64,000 nt of DNA from CAMYLY01 sp036397755 (GTDB lineage Bacteria; Gemmatimonadota; Gemmatimonadetes; Gemmatimonadales; GWC2-71-9), in NCBI GenBank assembly GCA_036397755.1, contig DASWII010000026.1, positions 59,201 through 123,200 on the forward strand, read 5' to 3'. Positions 32,550 through 41,769 of the stretch are shown one piece after another. The notes under the pieces were generated by a model. The model did not search any database. It was not told the DNA's origin and worked only from the letters and a program-made list of their open reading frames with translations. Made by a program: the position numbers and the translations under genes. Within the stretch, counting starts at the first letter, position 1; each line of letters begins with the position of its first letter.

Positions 32550-33296
32550 TCACTTGCTGACGTGGCCGGTCTGCGCCGCCTGCTGCGTCTTGAACTCCTT
32601 AGTGAAGATCGACCGCCCAAACTCGCTGCCGACGCTCTTGATGAGGAAGTCGATGAGCTCCTTGGACGTATAGGTCATTTCGACCGTCAGATTCTCGATC
32701 TTCGTCTGGAAGTAGTTGAACAGCCACACGGCCGGGATGGCCACCGCCAAGCCGAACGCCGTGGTGATCAGCGCTTCGGAGATCCCGGCTGACACGGCGG
32801 CCAACCCGCCGCCACCCGTACCTGATGCCAGACCAGTAAACGAATTCACGATCCCCATGGTCGTGCCGAGCAATCCCACGAACGGCGCCGTGGACCCCAC
32901 GGTGGCGAGAATCCCCGTCCCGCGTTTGAGCTCGGAGAGCAGAATCAACATCTGCCGCTCGACCGCTCGTTCCGCGGAGTTGATGTCGGCGCTCGTGATA
33001 GTGGCCCGGTCGCGCAACAGCGGCTTGACCTCGGCCAGGGCCTCACCCAACACCCGGGCGACGTGCGACACCTTCTGCTTCTCCGCCACGGCGATTGCCG
33101 CATCCAGCTGTTCCTCCTGGAGGAACCGAGCGAACTCGGGAGCGAACTTGGCGGTTTCGCGCGTCGACTTCCGGAAACGGAACCATTTTGTAATTCCCGT
33201 ACCGAGCGAGATGAGCGACATGATAGCCAGCAGGACGATGATGCCTCTGGCAAACCATCCGGCGTCTCCCCAGAGCTCAAGGAGTGAAATTCCCAT
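32550..33296 (-). CDS. exbB: ExbB/TolQ proton channel protein
   Basis: A 248-residue inner-membrane protein with three helices: an N-terminal one (GIIVLLAIMSLISLGTGI) and two near the C-terminus. The channel signature GSTAPFVGLLGTTMGIVNSF and the EALITTAFGLAVAIPAVWLFNY helix identify the MotA/TolQ/ExbB family. It forms the stator that harvests the proton gradient with ExbD. It lies 49 bases after tonB and 47 before the first exbD, so the four genes form an operon. Confidence 0.95.
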   Translation of the reverse strand: MGISLLELWGDAGWFARGIIVLLAIMSLISLGTGITKWFRFRKSTRETAKFAPEFARFLQEEQLDAAIAVAEKQKVSHVARVLGEALAEVKPLLRDRATITSADINSAERAVERQMLILLSELKRGTGILATVGSTAPFVGLLGTTMGIVNSFTGLASGTGGGGLAAVSAGISEALITTAFGLAVAIPAVWLFNYFQTKIENLTVEMTYTSKELIDFLIKSVGSEFGRSIFTKEFKTQQAAQTGHVSK

Positions 33297-33345
33297 GATG
33301 GACCGAGCCTCCTACGTGGTGGTCGTGGACTGACAACGTCTGCGG

Positions 33346-34068
33346 TCAACGATTCGACAGGGTGAACACAATCGGCATTTGCACCAGCACGCGCACCGCG
33401 TTTGCGCGCACGCGGCCCGGCCGAAACAGGCACTTCTGGATCATGTCTCGCGCGGGCGCCTCGAAGGCCCGGTGCGTGGAACTGAGGACTTCGATGTTAT
33501 TCCGCTCCACGTGTCCGTTCGTCTCCACGACGAACTGCAGCAGGACGTTCCCTTCGACGTTGGCCTGCTGCATCATCCGCGGATACTGCGGCACCGGACA
33601 GGAGAGACGCTCAGGGGTCTCGTCGACAACGGACTCCGAGAACACTTGGCTGAGATCCGTCACGTCGCCGGTTCCGCCTTCCACTCCCTGGAATACACCA
33701 CCCTCGACGCCCACACCGCTGAAGTCGCGCGGATCGAAGCGCTGATTCAGGTCGATCGGCGGAATCTCGGTGGGAATGTCGATGGGCGCGCTGAGAACCT
33801 GGAATCCCTTCGGGGGAGGATTGAGCGACGTGATGACCGGCGGGGCCTCCTCCGGTTCCGGTTCGGGCTCGTCGGGCTTCGGCTCGTCGAGGATGAGCTG
33901 AATCGTGTCCATGCGGTCTTCCTGCGTGTGGTCCACCACCTGCTGGGTGGCCACGACGGCCGCGGCGATCAGCGCGGTCTGAAGGACCGTCGACGTCAGC
34001 ATCCCTCCGACTGTGCCCTTGACGTCGCGTCGTCCCTTGCGATTCGACTCGACTAACACGTCAAACAC
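33346..34068 (-). CDS. tonB: TonB energy transducer
   Basis: A 240-residue protein with one N-terminal helix (LTSTVLQTALIAAAVVATQQ), an acidic Pro-Glu stretch (DEPKPDEPEPEPEEAPP) spanning the periplasm and a TonB C-terminal domain. The domain shows PVPQYPRMMQQANVEGNVLL and the ending VRANAVRVLVQMPIVFTL. The start is GTG at 34068 with GAGG about 9 bases before. It leads the exbB-exbD-exbD operon. The Pro-Lys repeat of E. coli TonB is replaced by Pro-Glu. Confidence 0.9.
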   Translation of the reverse strand: MFDVLVESNRKGRRDVKGTVGGMLTSTVLQTALIAAAVVATQQVVDHTQEDRMDTIQLILDEPKPDEPEPEPEEAPPVITSLNPPPKGFQVLSAPIDIPTEIPPIDLNQRFDPRDFSGVGVEGGVFQGVEGGTGDVTDLSQVFSESVVDETPERLSCPVPQYPRMMQQANVEGNVLLQFVVETNGHVERNNIEVLSSTHRAFEAPARDMIQKCLFRPGRVRANAVRVLVQMPIVFTLSNR

Positions 34069-34190
34069 GGCGGCACCCTCCTCAGCAAGCGAAACGTGGT
34101 GGTGCGAATACTACACAGTCGATACACCGCGCGGCCACCCGGAAAGACGCGGGGGGTTTCAAGAAGCATTACAAATCGATGACGACCCCG

Positions 34191-35657
34191 TTACGACTCG
34201 CTCCGCGCTCCGATTTCCGGTGCCCGAGGCATCCGCACCGTAAAGGTCGTTCCGCGGGCCGGTCGGCTTTGTACGTCGATGGACCCTCCGTGGGCCTCGG
34301 CCGTCCACTTCGAAATGGCCAAGCCCAACCCGGTCCCTGGACGCTCGCCCGTGCGGCTCCGTGCCGAGTCCGCCCGCCAGAAGCGGTCGAAGATATTCGG
34401 GAGATCCCCGGGCGCAATACCAATCCCGGTGTCCTTCACGCGGATGACGACCTCACGGTCATCCGCCTCAACGCTCACGTCCACCGCACCGCCGCGCGGA
34501 GTGTACTTGATCGCGTTGGTCAGGAGGTTCATGAGCAGTTGGCGGACGCGCCCGTGGTCCATCTCGATCTCGATCGGCCGCGGTGGTACGTCGACCGTAA
34601 CGGTCACCCCCACCTGCTCGCCCAGGATGGACGCGGTCTCCTCGAGTTCGGCGAGCAAGTCGCGAACATCCTCCCGTTCCAGGTGCAGGGGCGCCCGGCC
34701 TTCGTCGGCCCGCGCAAGCGTGAGCAACGAATCGACCAGTTCGGTCATGCGGTTGACCTCGAACAGGGTCTCCTCCAGCGTGGCCATCACGTCCGGCGAC
34801 AGGTCGGGATGAGTAATGGTGCGTTCGATCCCGGAGCGCACCACCGTGAGCGGCGTCTTGAGTTCATGGCTTGCGTCCGCCGTGAACCGCCGCAGTGAGC
34901 CGAAGCTCCGCTCCAAGCGGCCCAGCATTTCGTTCAGGGTCGTCGTCAGGCGCGCCAGCTCGTCGTGCGTCGCCGGCGCGGCGAGCCGCCGGTGCAGACT
35001 CCGTCCATCGCTGATTGCCGTCACCTCGTCGACGATGGCGTCGACGGGCTGGAGGGTGCGGCCGGCCAGGAAGTCTCCGATGAACCACGACACCAGGAGG
35101 ACGAGCGGGGCGATCACCATCATCGCGCTCAAGAGCCGTTCGGGCGGGAGCCGCAGCTCTTCGATGGGAGCGGCCGCCAGGACGCCCCGGACCTCCGCCC
35201 CGGCTTGGTCGAGCGGACTCACGACGTAGCGCACTCGCCCGACCGGCGGGCCCAAGTTCGCCAGCCCGAACTGCTGCACGATGACGTCGCCGCCCACGAC
35301 CCCCATGAGCCGATCCACGTCCGTGAACGGGAGGGCGCGGGCCTCCGCCGAAAGGAACAGCGCACCCGACTCGCCGATCACCGCCACGTACCCCGGCACG
35401 CCCTCCAGCAGCGATGCCACGTCCGGCAGGAGCACGAGCTGGCCGTTTTGCAGGTCGACGGTGACCACCGTCTCGCGAGTGCGAAACGCCTCTGTCAGAA
35501 TCGCGCTGATCAGGCTGGTCTCAATCCGCACGCGGCTGTCCAGTTCCGGGAAGGCCGCCCAGCGCTGAATCACATAGAGGATGCCGCCAAACACGGTGAT
35601 GGTGATGCCGAGCGCGACGGCGTACCACACCGCCAAGCGCCCGCGAATGGTCCGCAT
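34191..35657 (-). CDS. Transmembrane sensor histidine kinase
   Basis: A 488-residue two-helix kinase. Membrane segments lie near residues 8-30 and 178-198, bracketing a periplasmic sensor of about 150 residues (VTVDLQNGQLVLLPDVASLL). A HAMP domain (LAGRTLQPVDAIVDEVTAIS) precedes the phosphoacceptor box FTADASHELKTPLTVV. The catalytic domain has NAIKYTPRG, VKDTGIGIAPGDLPNIFDRF and GTGLGLAISK. It starts 3 bases after the stop of the OmpR-type regulator and is surely its partner. The signal sensed is not evident. Confidence 0.94.
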   Translation of the reverse strand: MRTIRGRLAVWYAVALGITITVFGGILYVIQRWAAFPELDSRVRIETSLISAILTEAFRTRETVVTVDLQNGQLVLLPDVASLLEGVPGYVAVIGESGALFLSAEARALPFTDVDRLMGVVGGDVIVQQFGLANLGPPVGRVRYVVSPLDQAGAEVRGVLAAAPIEELRLPPERLLSAMMVIAPLVLLVSWFIGDFLAGRTLQPVDAIVDEVTAISDGRSLHRRLAAPATHDELARLTTTLNEMLGRLERSFGSLRRFTADASHELKTPLTVVRSGIERTITHPDLSPDVMATLEETLFEVNRMTELVDSLLTLARADEGRAPLHLEREDVRDLLAELEETASILGEQVGVTVTVDVPPRPIEIEMDHGRVRQLLMNLLTNAIKYTPRGGAVDVSVEADDREVVIRVKDTGIGIAPGDLPNIFDRFWRADSARSRTGERPGTGLGLAISKWTAEAHGGSIDVQSRPARGTTFTVRMPRAPEIGARSES

Positions 35658-35660
35658 GCG

Positions 35661-36332
35661 CTAGCTCACTTTGAGCACGTATCCCACACCGCGCACGGTG
35701 TGGATCAACTTCGCCGACGCCGGGGCGTCGATCTTCTTCCGCAGTCGGTTGATGACGACGTCGACGACGTTGGTGCCTGGATCGAAGTGATAATCCCACG
35801 CGTACTCGGTGATGAGCGTCCGCGACAGGACGCGACCGGCATTGCGCGCCAAGTATTCGAGCACCGCGTATTCCTTGGGGGTCAGCTCGATCGTGCGTCC
35901 CGCACGCTGCACTTCGTGCCGTCCGGTATCCACCTGGAGATCACCCACATGCAGGACCGGCGGGGCGATCTCCTTGGGGCGGCGACCCAGCGCTTCCACC
36001 CTCGCCAGCAGCTCCTCGAACGCGAAGGGCTTGGTGACATAGTCGTCCGCGCCCATGCGCAACGCCTGCACCTTGGATTCGAGCGCGTCTTGCGCCGTCA
36101 GCACGAGGACCGGTGTGGTCACGCCTCGATCACGGAGGGTGCGCAGCACTTCCGCGCCCGACATCTTGGGAAGCCGCAAGTCCAGCACGATCACGTCGTA
36201 GTCGCTGTGCGACGCGCGATCGAGCGCCGCGGAACCCTCGTCGACGAGATCGACCGTGAAGCGGTGCTCCTCGAGCCCGCGGAGCACGTGCTGTCCCACG
36301 ATTCGATCGTCCTCGACCACCAGAATCTTCAC
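35661..36332 (-). CDS. OmpR-family response regulator
   Basis: A 223-residue regulator. The receiver domain (1-115) has the acidic pocket VVEDDR, the phosphoacceptor Asp in VIVLDLRLPKMSG and Lys in YVTKPF. The winged-helix domain (about 125-220) has ELTPKEYAVLEYLARNAGRV and ends HTVRGVGYVLKV. GTG at 36332 overlaps the stop of the cytosolic kinase gene upstream (GTGA). A membrane kinase follows 3 bases downstream, so this regulator is framed by two kinases. Confidence 0.95.
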   Translation of the reverse strand: MKILVVEDDRIVGQHVLRGLEEHRFTVDLVDEGSAALDRASHSDYDVIVLDLRLPKMSGAEVLRTLRDRGVTTPVLVLTAQDALESKVQALRMGADDYVTKPFAFEELLARVEALGRRPKEIAPPVLHVGDLQVDTGRHEVQRAGRTIELTPKEYAVLEYLARNAGRVLSRTLITEYAWDYHFDPGTNVVDVVINRLRKKIDAPASAKLIHTVRGVGYVLKVS

Positions 36333-37909
36333 GACTCGCTCTCCCGCAGCACCGGCAGCCGCACGGCGAACTCGGTACCATACCCCGGCTGGGACGCCAC
36401 CGTAATCCGCCCGCCGTGCTCCTGCACGATCCCGTAGCAGATCGACAGGCCGAGGCCTGTTCCCCTCCCCGGCTGCTTGGTGGTAAAGAACGGCTCGAAG
36501 ATCTTGGGCAAGTCGTCGTCGGCGATGCCCGCCCCCGTATCCGAAATCACCACCAGCACCTCATCACCCCGCTCGGGATCCAGTTGGGTGCGCACCGTGA
36601 GGGTCCCCTTCCCCTCCAAGGCATCGATGGAGTTCAGCATCAACGCCAGAAACACCTGAATCAGCTGCTCGGTGTTCGCCTCCACCGGCGGCAGGCCGGC
36701 CATCAGCTGGCGGTAGAGGGTGATCTCCTTGAACCGGTCATGGTGCTTGATCAGAAAGAGGGCATCCTCCACGATCGCGTTGATGTTCGCCTTGCGCTTG
36801 ACGCGCGCCTTCGGGCGGGAAAAGTCGAGCAATCCGTTGACGATGGCGTGGCACCGCCGCAGTTCGGCATCCACGATCCGCAGATACTCCTCGATCCCCT
36901 GCCGCTCCCCCTCGGGCACATCCTCGATCTTGGCGTCGATCGCCTCGACGCACGCACCGATCGTGGCAAGGGGATTGTTGATCTCGTGCATGACGCCGGC
37001 CGCCAGCTGCCCGACCGCCGCCAGCTTCTCGGTCTGCGACACCTGATGCTGAATGTGCTTCCACTCGGTGATGTCCTCGCCGATGGTGATGACGTGGCTC
37101 ACCGGGCCGTCCTCCAGGCACATGGGGATCTTGGTCAGCCGATAGAACCGACGGTCGCCCGACGTCTCAGACACGACCTCCATCTCCTCCATTTCCCCCG
37201 TCAGGAACACCCGATCGAATTCGCGCTTGAGCAGCACATGCGGCTGCCGATGCAGCACGTCGAACACGTTGCGACCGAGCGCCTCCTCCCGCACGACCCC
37301 TTGGGTGCCCGTTTCGCGCTTACGGTTCCACGCCTGGATGTGGTAGTTCCGATCGATGACGTAGAGACCCACGGGCAGGGAGTCGATGATCTTGGCCGTA
37401 AACATCCGCTGCGCCTCGATCTCCCGCGTGCGCAGCGCCACCTCGCTGGCCAGGTCTTCCGACAGTTCGAGCGCGCCGAGCAACGTCGAGAGCACGCTCG
37501 CCACGATCTGCAGGACGCGCGCATGCTCGCGATAGGGAGCTGATGTCGCGAAGGCCGCCTCCAACTGGCCCAAGAGCTCGCCTTCGTGCACCAGCGGATA
37601 GCGGACCCAGACGCGCTCGGCATCGGCCGTGACCGGATCGGCATCCTCGGTGCCCCGGATCGCATCGACCGGCCGTCGGTCGGGTGGGGTCTCATCCGGG
37701 GGCACCACCGGCCGCAGTTGCGTACCGTCCGGTTCGCGTACCCAGATGCGGCACCGCTCCGAACCCAGCCCATACGCAAGCACGTCGACGACCCGCTCGA
37801 GCAGTTCCTCCGTTCCCAGGTCGGCGGCGAGCATTCTGGTGACATCGGCGATGACGCGGAGACCGTGCGCCTCGAGCGGGGGCGTGGCCGCGCCGTGCTT
37901 GATCGTCAT
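36329..37909 (-). CDS. Soluble hybrid-type sensor kinase with GAF and PAS domains (NtrB-like)
   Basis: A 526-residue kinase with no membrane helix. A GAF domain lies at about 15-165 (DVTRMLAADLGTEELLERVV), then a coiled-coil and a PAS domain at about 190-300 (IIDSLPVGLYVIDRNYHIQAWN). The phosphoacceptor box is AAGVMHEINNPLATI, and the catalytic domain shows MLNSIDALEGKG, ISDTGAGIADDDLPKIFEPF and GTGLGLSICYGI. NtrB-type kinases usually serve sigma-54 activators, yet this gene overlaps an OmpR-type regulator by 4 bases. The ATG at 37909 is chosen; the frame upstream looks non-coding. Confidence 0.9.
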   Translation of the reverse strand: MTIKHGAATPPLEAHGLRVIADVTRMLAADLGTEELLERVVDVLAYGLGSERCRIWVREPDGTQLRPVVPPDETPPDRRPVDAIRGTEDADPVTADAERVWVRYPLVHEGELLGQLEAAFATSAPYREHARVLQIVASVLSTLLGALELSEDLASEVALRTREIEAQRMFTAKIIDSLPVGLYVIDRNYHIQAWNRKRETGTQGVVREEALGRNVFDVLHRQPHVLLKREFDRVFLTGEMEEMEVVSETSGDRRFYRLTKIPMCLEDGPVSHVITIGEDITEWKHIQHQVSQTEKLAAVGQLAAGVMHEINNPLATIGACVEAIDAKIEDVPEGERQGIEEYLRIVDAELRRCHAIVNGLLDFSRPKARVKRKANINAIVEDALFLIKHHDRFKEITLYRQLMAGLPPVEANTEQLIQVFLALMLNSIDALEGKGTLTVRTQLDPERGDEVLVVISDTGAGIADDDLPKIFEPFFTTKQPGRGTGLGLSICYGIVQEHGGRITVASQPGYGTEFAVRLPVLRESES

Positions 37910-38225
37910 ACGCAGGAACGTAGGAACGCGTGGACGCTCCCACAACCTCGCCGCCGCCGCACAGCCGGCCCGGATCTCCCCGTCCGCACCGCACCGTCCA
38001 CCGCTTGCCGGCACCGCCGGCGGGGCTGCCGTTCGCGGTGCAAGGCACCGGGTGCTACGGAGTTCCCCCACCCCGCTCTTCGACCCCCGATCATATTGAT
38101 GCCCGCATGCGCGTTCGATATTCCCCTTGTGTCGCGAATACTCCGCTGCCTTAATTAGGAGCGCCGTCGTCGCCGGCGGCTCTGGACAATCCTAACTCTC
38201 AATTGACGGCATAGGAGTACGGCTC
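37910..38225. other. 316-base intergenic region between divergent kinase and superoxide dismutase genes
   Basis: No gene was found. The left half is GC-rich. The right half contains a possible sodA promoter (38096-38124), an AT-rich TTAATTAGG stretch, an imperfect GC-rich hairpin around 38159-38183 and the AGGAG ribosome site of sodA. Regulator sites could not be assigned. Confidence 0.5.
38096..38124 (+). promoter_or_regulatory. Possible promoter of sodA
   Basis: TTGATG (38096-38101), 17 bases and TATTCC (38119-38124). The -10 match is poor, but the spacing is right and no better candidate lies between here and the start codon. The leader would be about 95 bases long. Confidence 0.3.
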
Positions 38226-38834
38226 ATGACCCACGAACTCCCCCAGCTTCCCTACGACTACGCGGCCCTCGAGCCCCACATCGACGCACGCACGATGGAG
38301 ATCCATTACTCCAAACACCACGCGGGATACGTGGCCAAGCTCAACGCGGCACTCGAAAGCACTCCGGACCTGCAAGCCCTCGGCATGGAGGACCTGCTTC
38401 GCGACCTGGCGTCCGTCCCGGAGGCCATCCGTAGCGCGGTCCGGAACAACGGCGGTGGTCACGCAAACCATTCGCTTTTCTGGACCGTGATGTCCGGCGA
38501 CGGCGGTGGCGAGCCGGAAGGCGATCTGGCGGTGGCGCTTGCCGAGTCGTTTGGCGACCTCGCGGGCTTTCGCAGCGCCTTCAGCAACGCGGCCGCGACG
38601 CGCTTCGGCAGCGGCTGGGCATGGCTCCTTCGGGACGGTGACGGACTGACGGTGCTCAGCACGGCCAATCAGGACAGCCCGCTGATGGACGGCAAGACGC
38701 CGATTCTCGGTCTCGACGTGTGGGAGCACGCCTACTACCTGCGTTATCAGAACCGGCGTCCCGACTACATCGAGGCATGGTGGAACACGGTCAATTGGAG
38801 AGAGGTATCGCGCCGGTTCGCGGCGGCCGGGTGA
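38226..38834 (+). CDS. sodA: Superoxide dismutase, manganese type
   Basis: A 202-residue enzyme that turns superoxide into oxygen and hydrogen peroxide. The metal ligands are His27 (MEIHYSKHH), the His of GGGHANHSLFW, and the Asp and His of LDVWEHAYYLRY. Gly in NNGGGHANH and Gln in ANQDSPLM are the residues usual for manganese rather than iron enzymes. The ending PDYIEAWWNTVNW is standard. AGGAG lies 8 bases before the ATG. No signal peptide is present, so it is cytosolic. Confidence 0.95.
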   Translation: MTHELPQLPYDYAALEPHIDARTMEIHYSKHHAGYVAKLNAALESTPDLQALGMEDLLRDLASVPEAIRSAVRNNGGGHANHSLFWTVMSGDGGGEPEGDLAVALAESFGDLAGFRSAFSNAAATRFGSGWAWLLRDGDGLTVLSTANQDSPLMDGKTPILGLDVWEHAYYLRYQNRRPDYIEAWWNTVNWREVSRRFAAAG

Positions 38835-38864
38835 GGTTGGCACGGTAGTGACGCCGGGTTCGAC

Positions 38865-39443
38865 ATGACCAGGCCGGTGGTGCGGGGTGCCGTGGGAACG
38901 CTGTTCCTGTGGGTCATGAGTGCGACCCCGGGGTTGGCGCAAGACGGGGCGCTCGTCATCCACGCGCACGGATCCTATTTCGCACCGCTCTCCAGTCTGA
39001 GCGATACCACCGACGACCTCGCCCCATCGGTTGCGTACGGTGGCGGCGTGGGCGTGCAGCTGGGCGGTCGCGTCGCCATCCGCGGCGATCTCACGATCGT
39101 GGCGACGCGCTACCGCGGCCCGACGGCCACCGTGAACCCCGACGGGATCGGCCGGCTCTATGTGTTCGGAGACCTCCAGGTGGGGTGGCCCGGCACGAGC
39201 AATCTCGTTCCGTACGTCCTGGTGGGCGCCGGCGCCGTGCGCAATGCCCCGCGCGACCCTACCCAACCCAGCACGTGGTCTCCGGCGGGACGTGGAGGAG
39301 TCGGCGTCAACTACTTGAGCGGCCTGGGCGCGGTTTTCGTCGAGGTGCACGCCGTCGCGTCGCGGTTTGCCAGCTTGGGATTCAGCAAGCTCCAGCTCGA
39401 CCTGGCTGTCCATACCGGCTTGGCGTTCGCCATCCCGTTCTAG
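38865..39443 (+). CDS. Small outer-membrane beta-barrel protein, unknown role
   Basis: A 192-residue protein with a cleavable signal (AVGTLFLWVMSATPGLAQ). The mature part alternates amphipathic strands and ends in LAVHTGLAFAIPF, with the terminal Phe typical of outer-membrane barrels. Segments such as GGGVGVQLGGRVAIRGDLTI and VPYVLVGAGAVRN resemble small eight-strand porin-like barrels. It starts 30 bases after sodA on the same strand. No substrate or partner can be inferred. Confidence 0.75.
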   Translation: MTRPVVRGAVGTLFLWVMSATPGLAQDGALVIHAHGSYFAPLSSLSDTTDDLAPSVAYGGGVGVQLGGRVAIRGDLTIVATRYRGPTATVNPDGIGRLYVFGDLQVGWPGTSNLVPYVLVGAGAVRNAPRDPTQPSTWSPAGRGGVGVNYLSGLGAVFVEVHAVASRFASLGFSKLQLDLAVHTGLAFAIPF

Positions 39444-39450
39444 GACCGGT

Positions 39451-41061
39451 TCACCGCCCTCCGTCCGACGTCGCCCGCGCCCTTCGCTGCCGCTCCACCA
39501 TGGCCGCGACATCCTCGAGCAGCTGTTTCGCGTCGTACACGATCCCGTCCTTGACGGTGTATCGGATCCCGCCCCTCCGCTCCACCTGACCGGTGTCGTC
39601 GTTCAGGCGCACGACCCCCGTCCCATACAGCACCTTCAGATCTTCGAGCGGGTTCTCGTCAACCACGACGAGATCCGCGAGGAACCCCTCCCTGACCACG
39701 CCGAAATCGATGGGTCGGCCGAGTGGCTTCATCAGGGTCTCCGCGCCATGCAGCGTGGCGGCGCGAATCACCTCGAGAGGGTGGAATCCCGCCTCCTGGA
39801 GGAGCTCCATCTCCTCGATCGTACCGAAGCCAAACAGGTTGTAAATGAACCCCGCGTCGGAACCCACCGTCACACGACCACCCAGGTCTTTGTAGTCGTC
39901 GAGTAGCTGCATCCAGACGCGAAAGAAGTTCTTCCACGCGATCTCGTCGGCCGACGTCCACCGGTAGTAATACGAGCCATGGTTCTCCCGGCTCGGCGCG
40001 TAGTAGTCCCACAGCGACGGCAGCGTGTATCGTTCGTGCCACTCGGCCGTGCGTTCCCGCATGACGTCGCGACTCGCCAGATACGCGGTCATCGTGGGAT
40101 CGAGGGTCACATCGAGCGACCGGAGTTCCGCGAGCAGTGCTTTCCACTCAGCGCTTCCCGGCGGATAGATCAGGTTCCACTGCCGGGCAACCTGCCCAAA
40201 CCGGTGCTGCTCGTCGCCGTAGTTCATGTCGGACGGCCACGGCTGCACGTCGTGGTCGTCGTATATCGCTTCGAAGAGTCCATAGAAGTGGGTCACCGTG
40301 CCGAGACCGAGCCGGGCCGCATCCAGGGCGTTCATCTGCGCGACGCCCGTCTGTGCCAGGTGCGCCGTCGAGCCAAGGTGCTGCAGATTCGCCTCGTCGA
40401 GCAGCGCCGCCATGACGGCGGGTGGATACGCCCCCAACTTGACGCCGTCGACCCCCCGGTTCGCCGCCCACCGCACCCAGGCGCGCGCCTGCTCGGGCGT
40501 GCGGACCGCGCCGCGATTCCATCCCTGGCCCGGGCGCTGGTACACCCACATCCGCGGAGCCACGATGGCATTATCGGCGCTGCGAGCCTTCTCGCTCAGC
40601 GACCAATCCATCGGTCCGAAATCCACGCCTCGGCCCGAGGTGATCCCGTGGGCCATCCACAGCTTGTAGACGTACTCAGCCTCAGGCGCCTTGGGCACAC
40701 CTCCGGTGTGCAGGTGCAGGTCCACGAACCCCGGCAGGACGTACATCCCCGACACGTCGATCTCTCTCGTCGCGTCCGTTGGGCGACGACTCTCGTCGAT
40801 CGGGACATCGGGCACGCCGACACCCACGATTCGCTCGATGCGGTTGCGCTCGATCACGATGTCCACCGGCCCACGCGCGGGCGCCCCGGTTCCGTCGATC
40901 ACAATGGCGCCACGCAAAATGAGGCGATCGAAGGGCCCTTCACCCTCGTCCGGGCGTCGATCGGGCGCGGGTGCGACTCCCTGGGCGCGGGCGTACCCGC
41001 CCAAGAGCCCCAAAAGGGCGACGACGACCACAAAGCCGCGCAGCGAGAGAATGCGGATCAT
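39451..41061 (-). CDS. Exported amidohydrolase (imidazolonepropionase-like)
   Basis: A 536-residue metal-dependent hydrolase with a signal peptide (VVVVALLGLLGGYARAQ). The amidohydrolase motif VLPGFVDLHLHTGG gives the first metal ligands. Further sites are GVDGVKLGAYP with a possible carboxylated Lys, STAHLAQTG, and VTVGSDAGF with the catalytic Asp. The C-terminal sandwich domain has the GFLADLVVVDENPLEDL ending. ATG at 41061 has GGAG 8 bases upstream. Relatives cleave cyclic amides or peptides; the substrate is unknown. Confidence 0.85.
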   Translation of the reverse strand: MIRILSLRGFVVVVALLGLLGGYARAQGVAPAPDRRPDEGEGPFDRLILRGAIVIDGTGAPARGPVDIVIERNRIERIVGVGVPDVPIDESRRPTDATREIDVSGMYVLPGFVDLHLHTGGVPKAPEAEYVYKLWMAHGITSGRGVDFGPMDWSLSEKARSADNAIVAPRMWVYQRPGQGWNRGAVRTPEQARAWVRWAANRGVDGVKLGAYPPAVMAALLDEANLQHLGSTAHLAQTGVAQMNALDAARLGLGTVTHFYGLFEAIYDDHDVQPWPSDMNYGDEQHRFGQVARQWNLIYPPGSAEWKALLAELRSLDVTLDPTMTAYLASRDVMRERTAEWHERYTLPSLWDYYAPSRENHGSYYYRWTSADEIAWKNFFRVWMQLLDDYKDLGGRVTVGSDAGFIYNLFGFGTIEEMELLQEAGFHPLEVIRAATLHGAETLMKPLGRPIDFGVVREGFLADLVVVDENPLEDLKVLYGTGVVRLNDDTGQVERRGGIRYTVKDGIVYDAKQLLEDVAAMVERQRRARATSDGGR

Positions 41062-41180
41062 CAAGAAGACTCCCAAGGCTGAGAACCGGATTGGGAATAA
41101 CTGCCGCCGGGCCGTGCTGGCAAGGGGTCCCGAAGCTCGCCGGGGGTAGTCCCCGGGCGAACCATGCTTAGATTCGCAGC

Positions 41181-41519
41181 ATGGCCAAGCGAGCGTTGTC
41201 CGACCTCCTGGTGCCCGGGGCGTTCTTCCTCGTCGCTGGCGCGGGATTGGTCGAGTTCCTCCTCGACGACGATTGGACCCGCTGGTTGGGTGTGATGATG
41301 GCGGTCACCGGTCTCGTGGTGGGCGTGGCACTGCTGCGCCGAGGGTCCCCGACGACCGGGGCCAAGACCCCGGTCGCAGCCCCACCGCCCAAGCACCCAC
41401 CTCCGTCCGACTCGCCCACGGTCCGCACAGGCGGCATCCGGGTCACCGACCTGCCCCCCGGTCTACGACGGACGGACGATCATGGCACGCAGCCGAAACC
41501 GCCTCCCAATCCGGAATAG
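41181..41519 (+). CDS. Small membrane protein, unknown function
   Basis: A 112-residue protein with two likely helices (LLVPGAFFLVAGAGLVEFLL and WLGVMMAVTGLVVGVALL) and a cytoplasmic Pro-rich tail (PPPKHPPPSDSPTV, PKPPPNPE). The loop between the helices is DDDWTRW. There is no clear ribosome site, so translation may be leaderless. It is the only plus-strand gene in this gap and precedes tRNA-Ala on the other strand. No family recognised. Confidence 0.55.
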   Translation: MAKRALSDLLVPGAFFLVAGAGLVEFLLDDDWTRWLGVMMAVTGLVVGVALLRRGSPTTGAKTPVAAPPPKHPPPSDSPTVRTGGIRVTDLPPGLRRTDDHGTQPKPPPNPE

Positions 41520-41600
41520 GGGTCGCACCGCGTCGAACCCCATCCGCTCTGGCCTACGTCTCAACGCAGCCCTGCCTCCATCGGGGGGCTGTTTGTTTCA

Positions 41601-41673
41601 TGGAGCGGATGGGGTTCGAACCCACGACCCCCGGCTTGCAAAGCCGGTGCTCTCCCAGCTGAGCTACCGCCCC
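41601..41673 (-). tRNA. tRNA-Ala (anticodon TGC)
   Basis: A 73-base tRNA on the minus strand. The acceptor GGGGCGG (41673-41667) pairs with CCGCTCC (41608-41602) and the discriminator is A. The D arm GCTCAGCTGGGAGAGC, the anticodon loop TTTGCAA with TGC, and the T arm GTGGGTTCGAACCCCAT are all present. CCA is not encoded. It reads alanine GCN codons. Confidence 0.97.
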
Positions 41674-41769
41674 GGCGTGTCGTACGACGGTAAGATAGTA
41701 GGAGGGTCAGGAGGTAAGGCGGTGAGGGGGGAAAGGGAGCAAGGGGGTAATTACGCCTCCAGCCCAATC

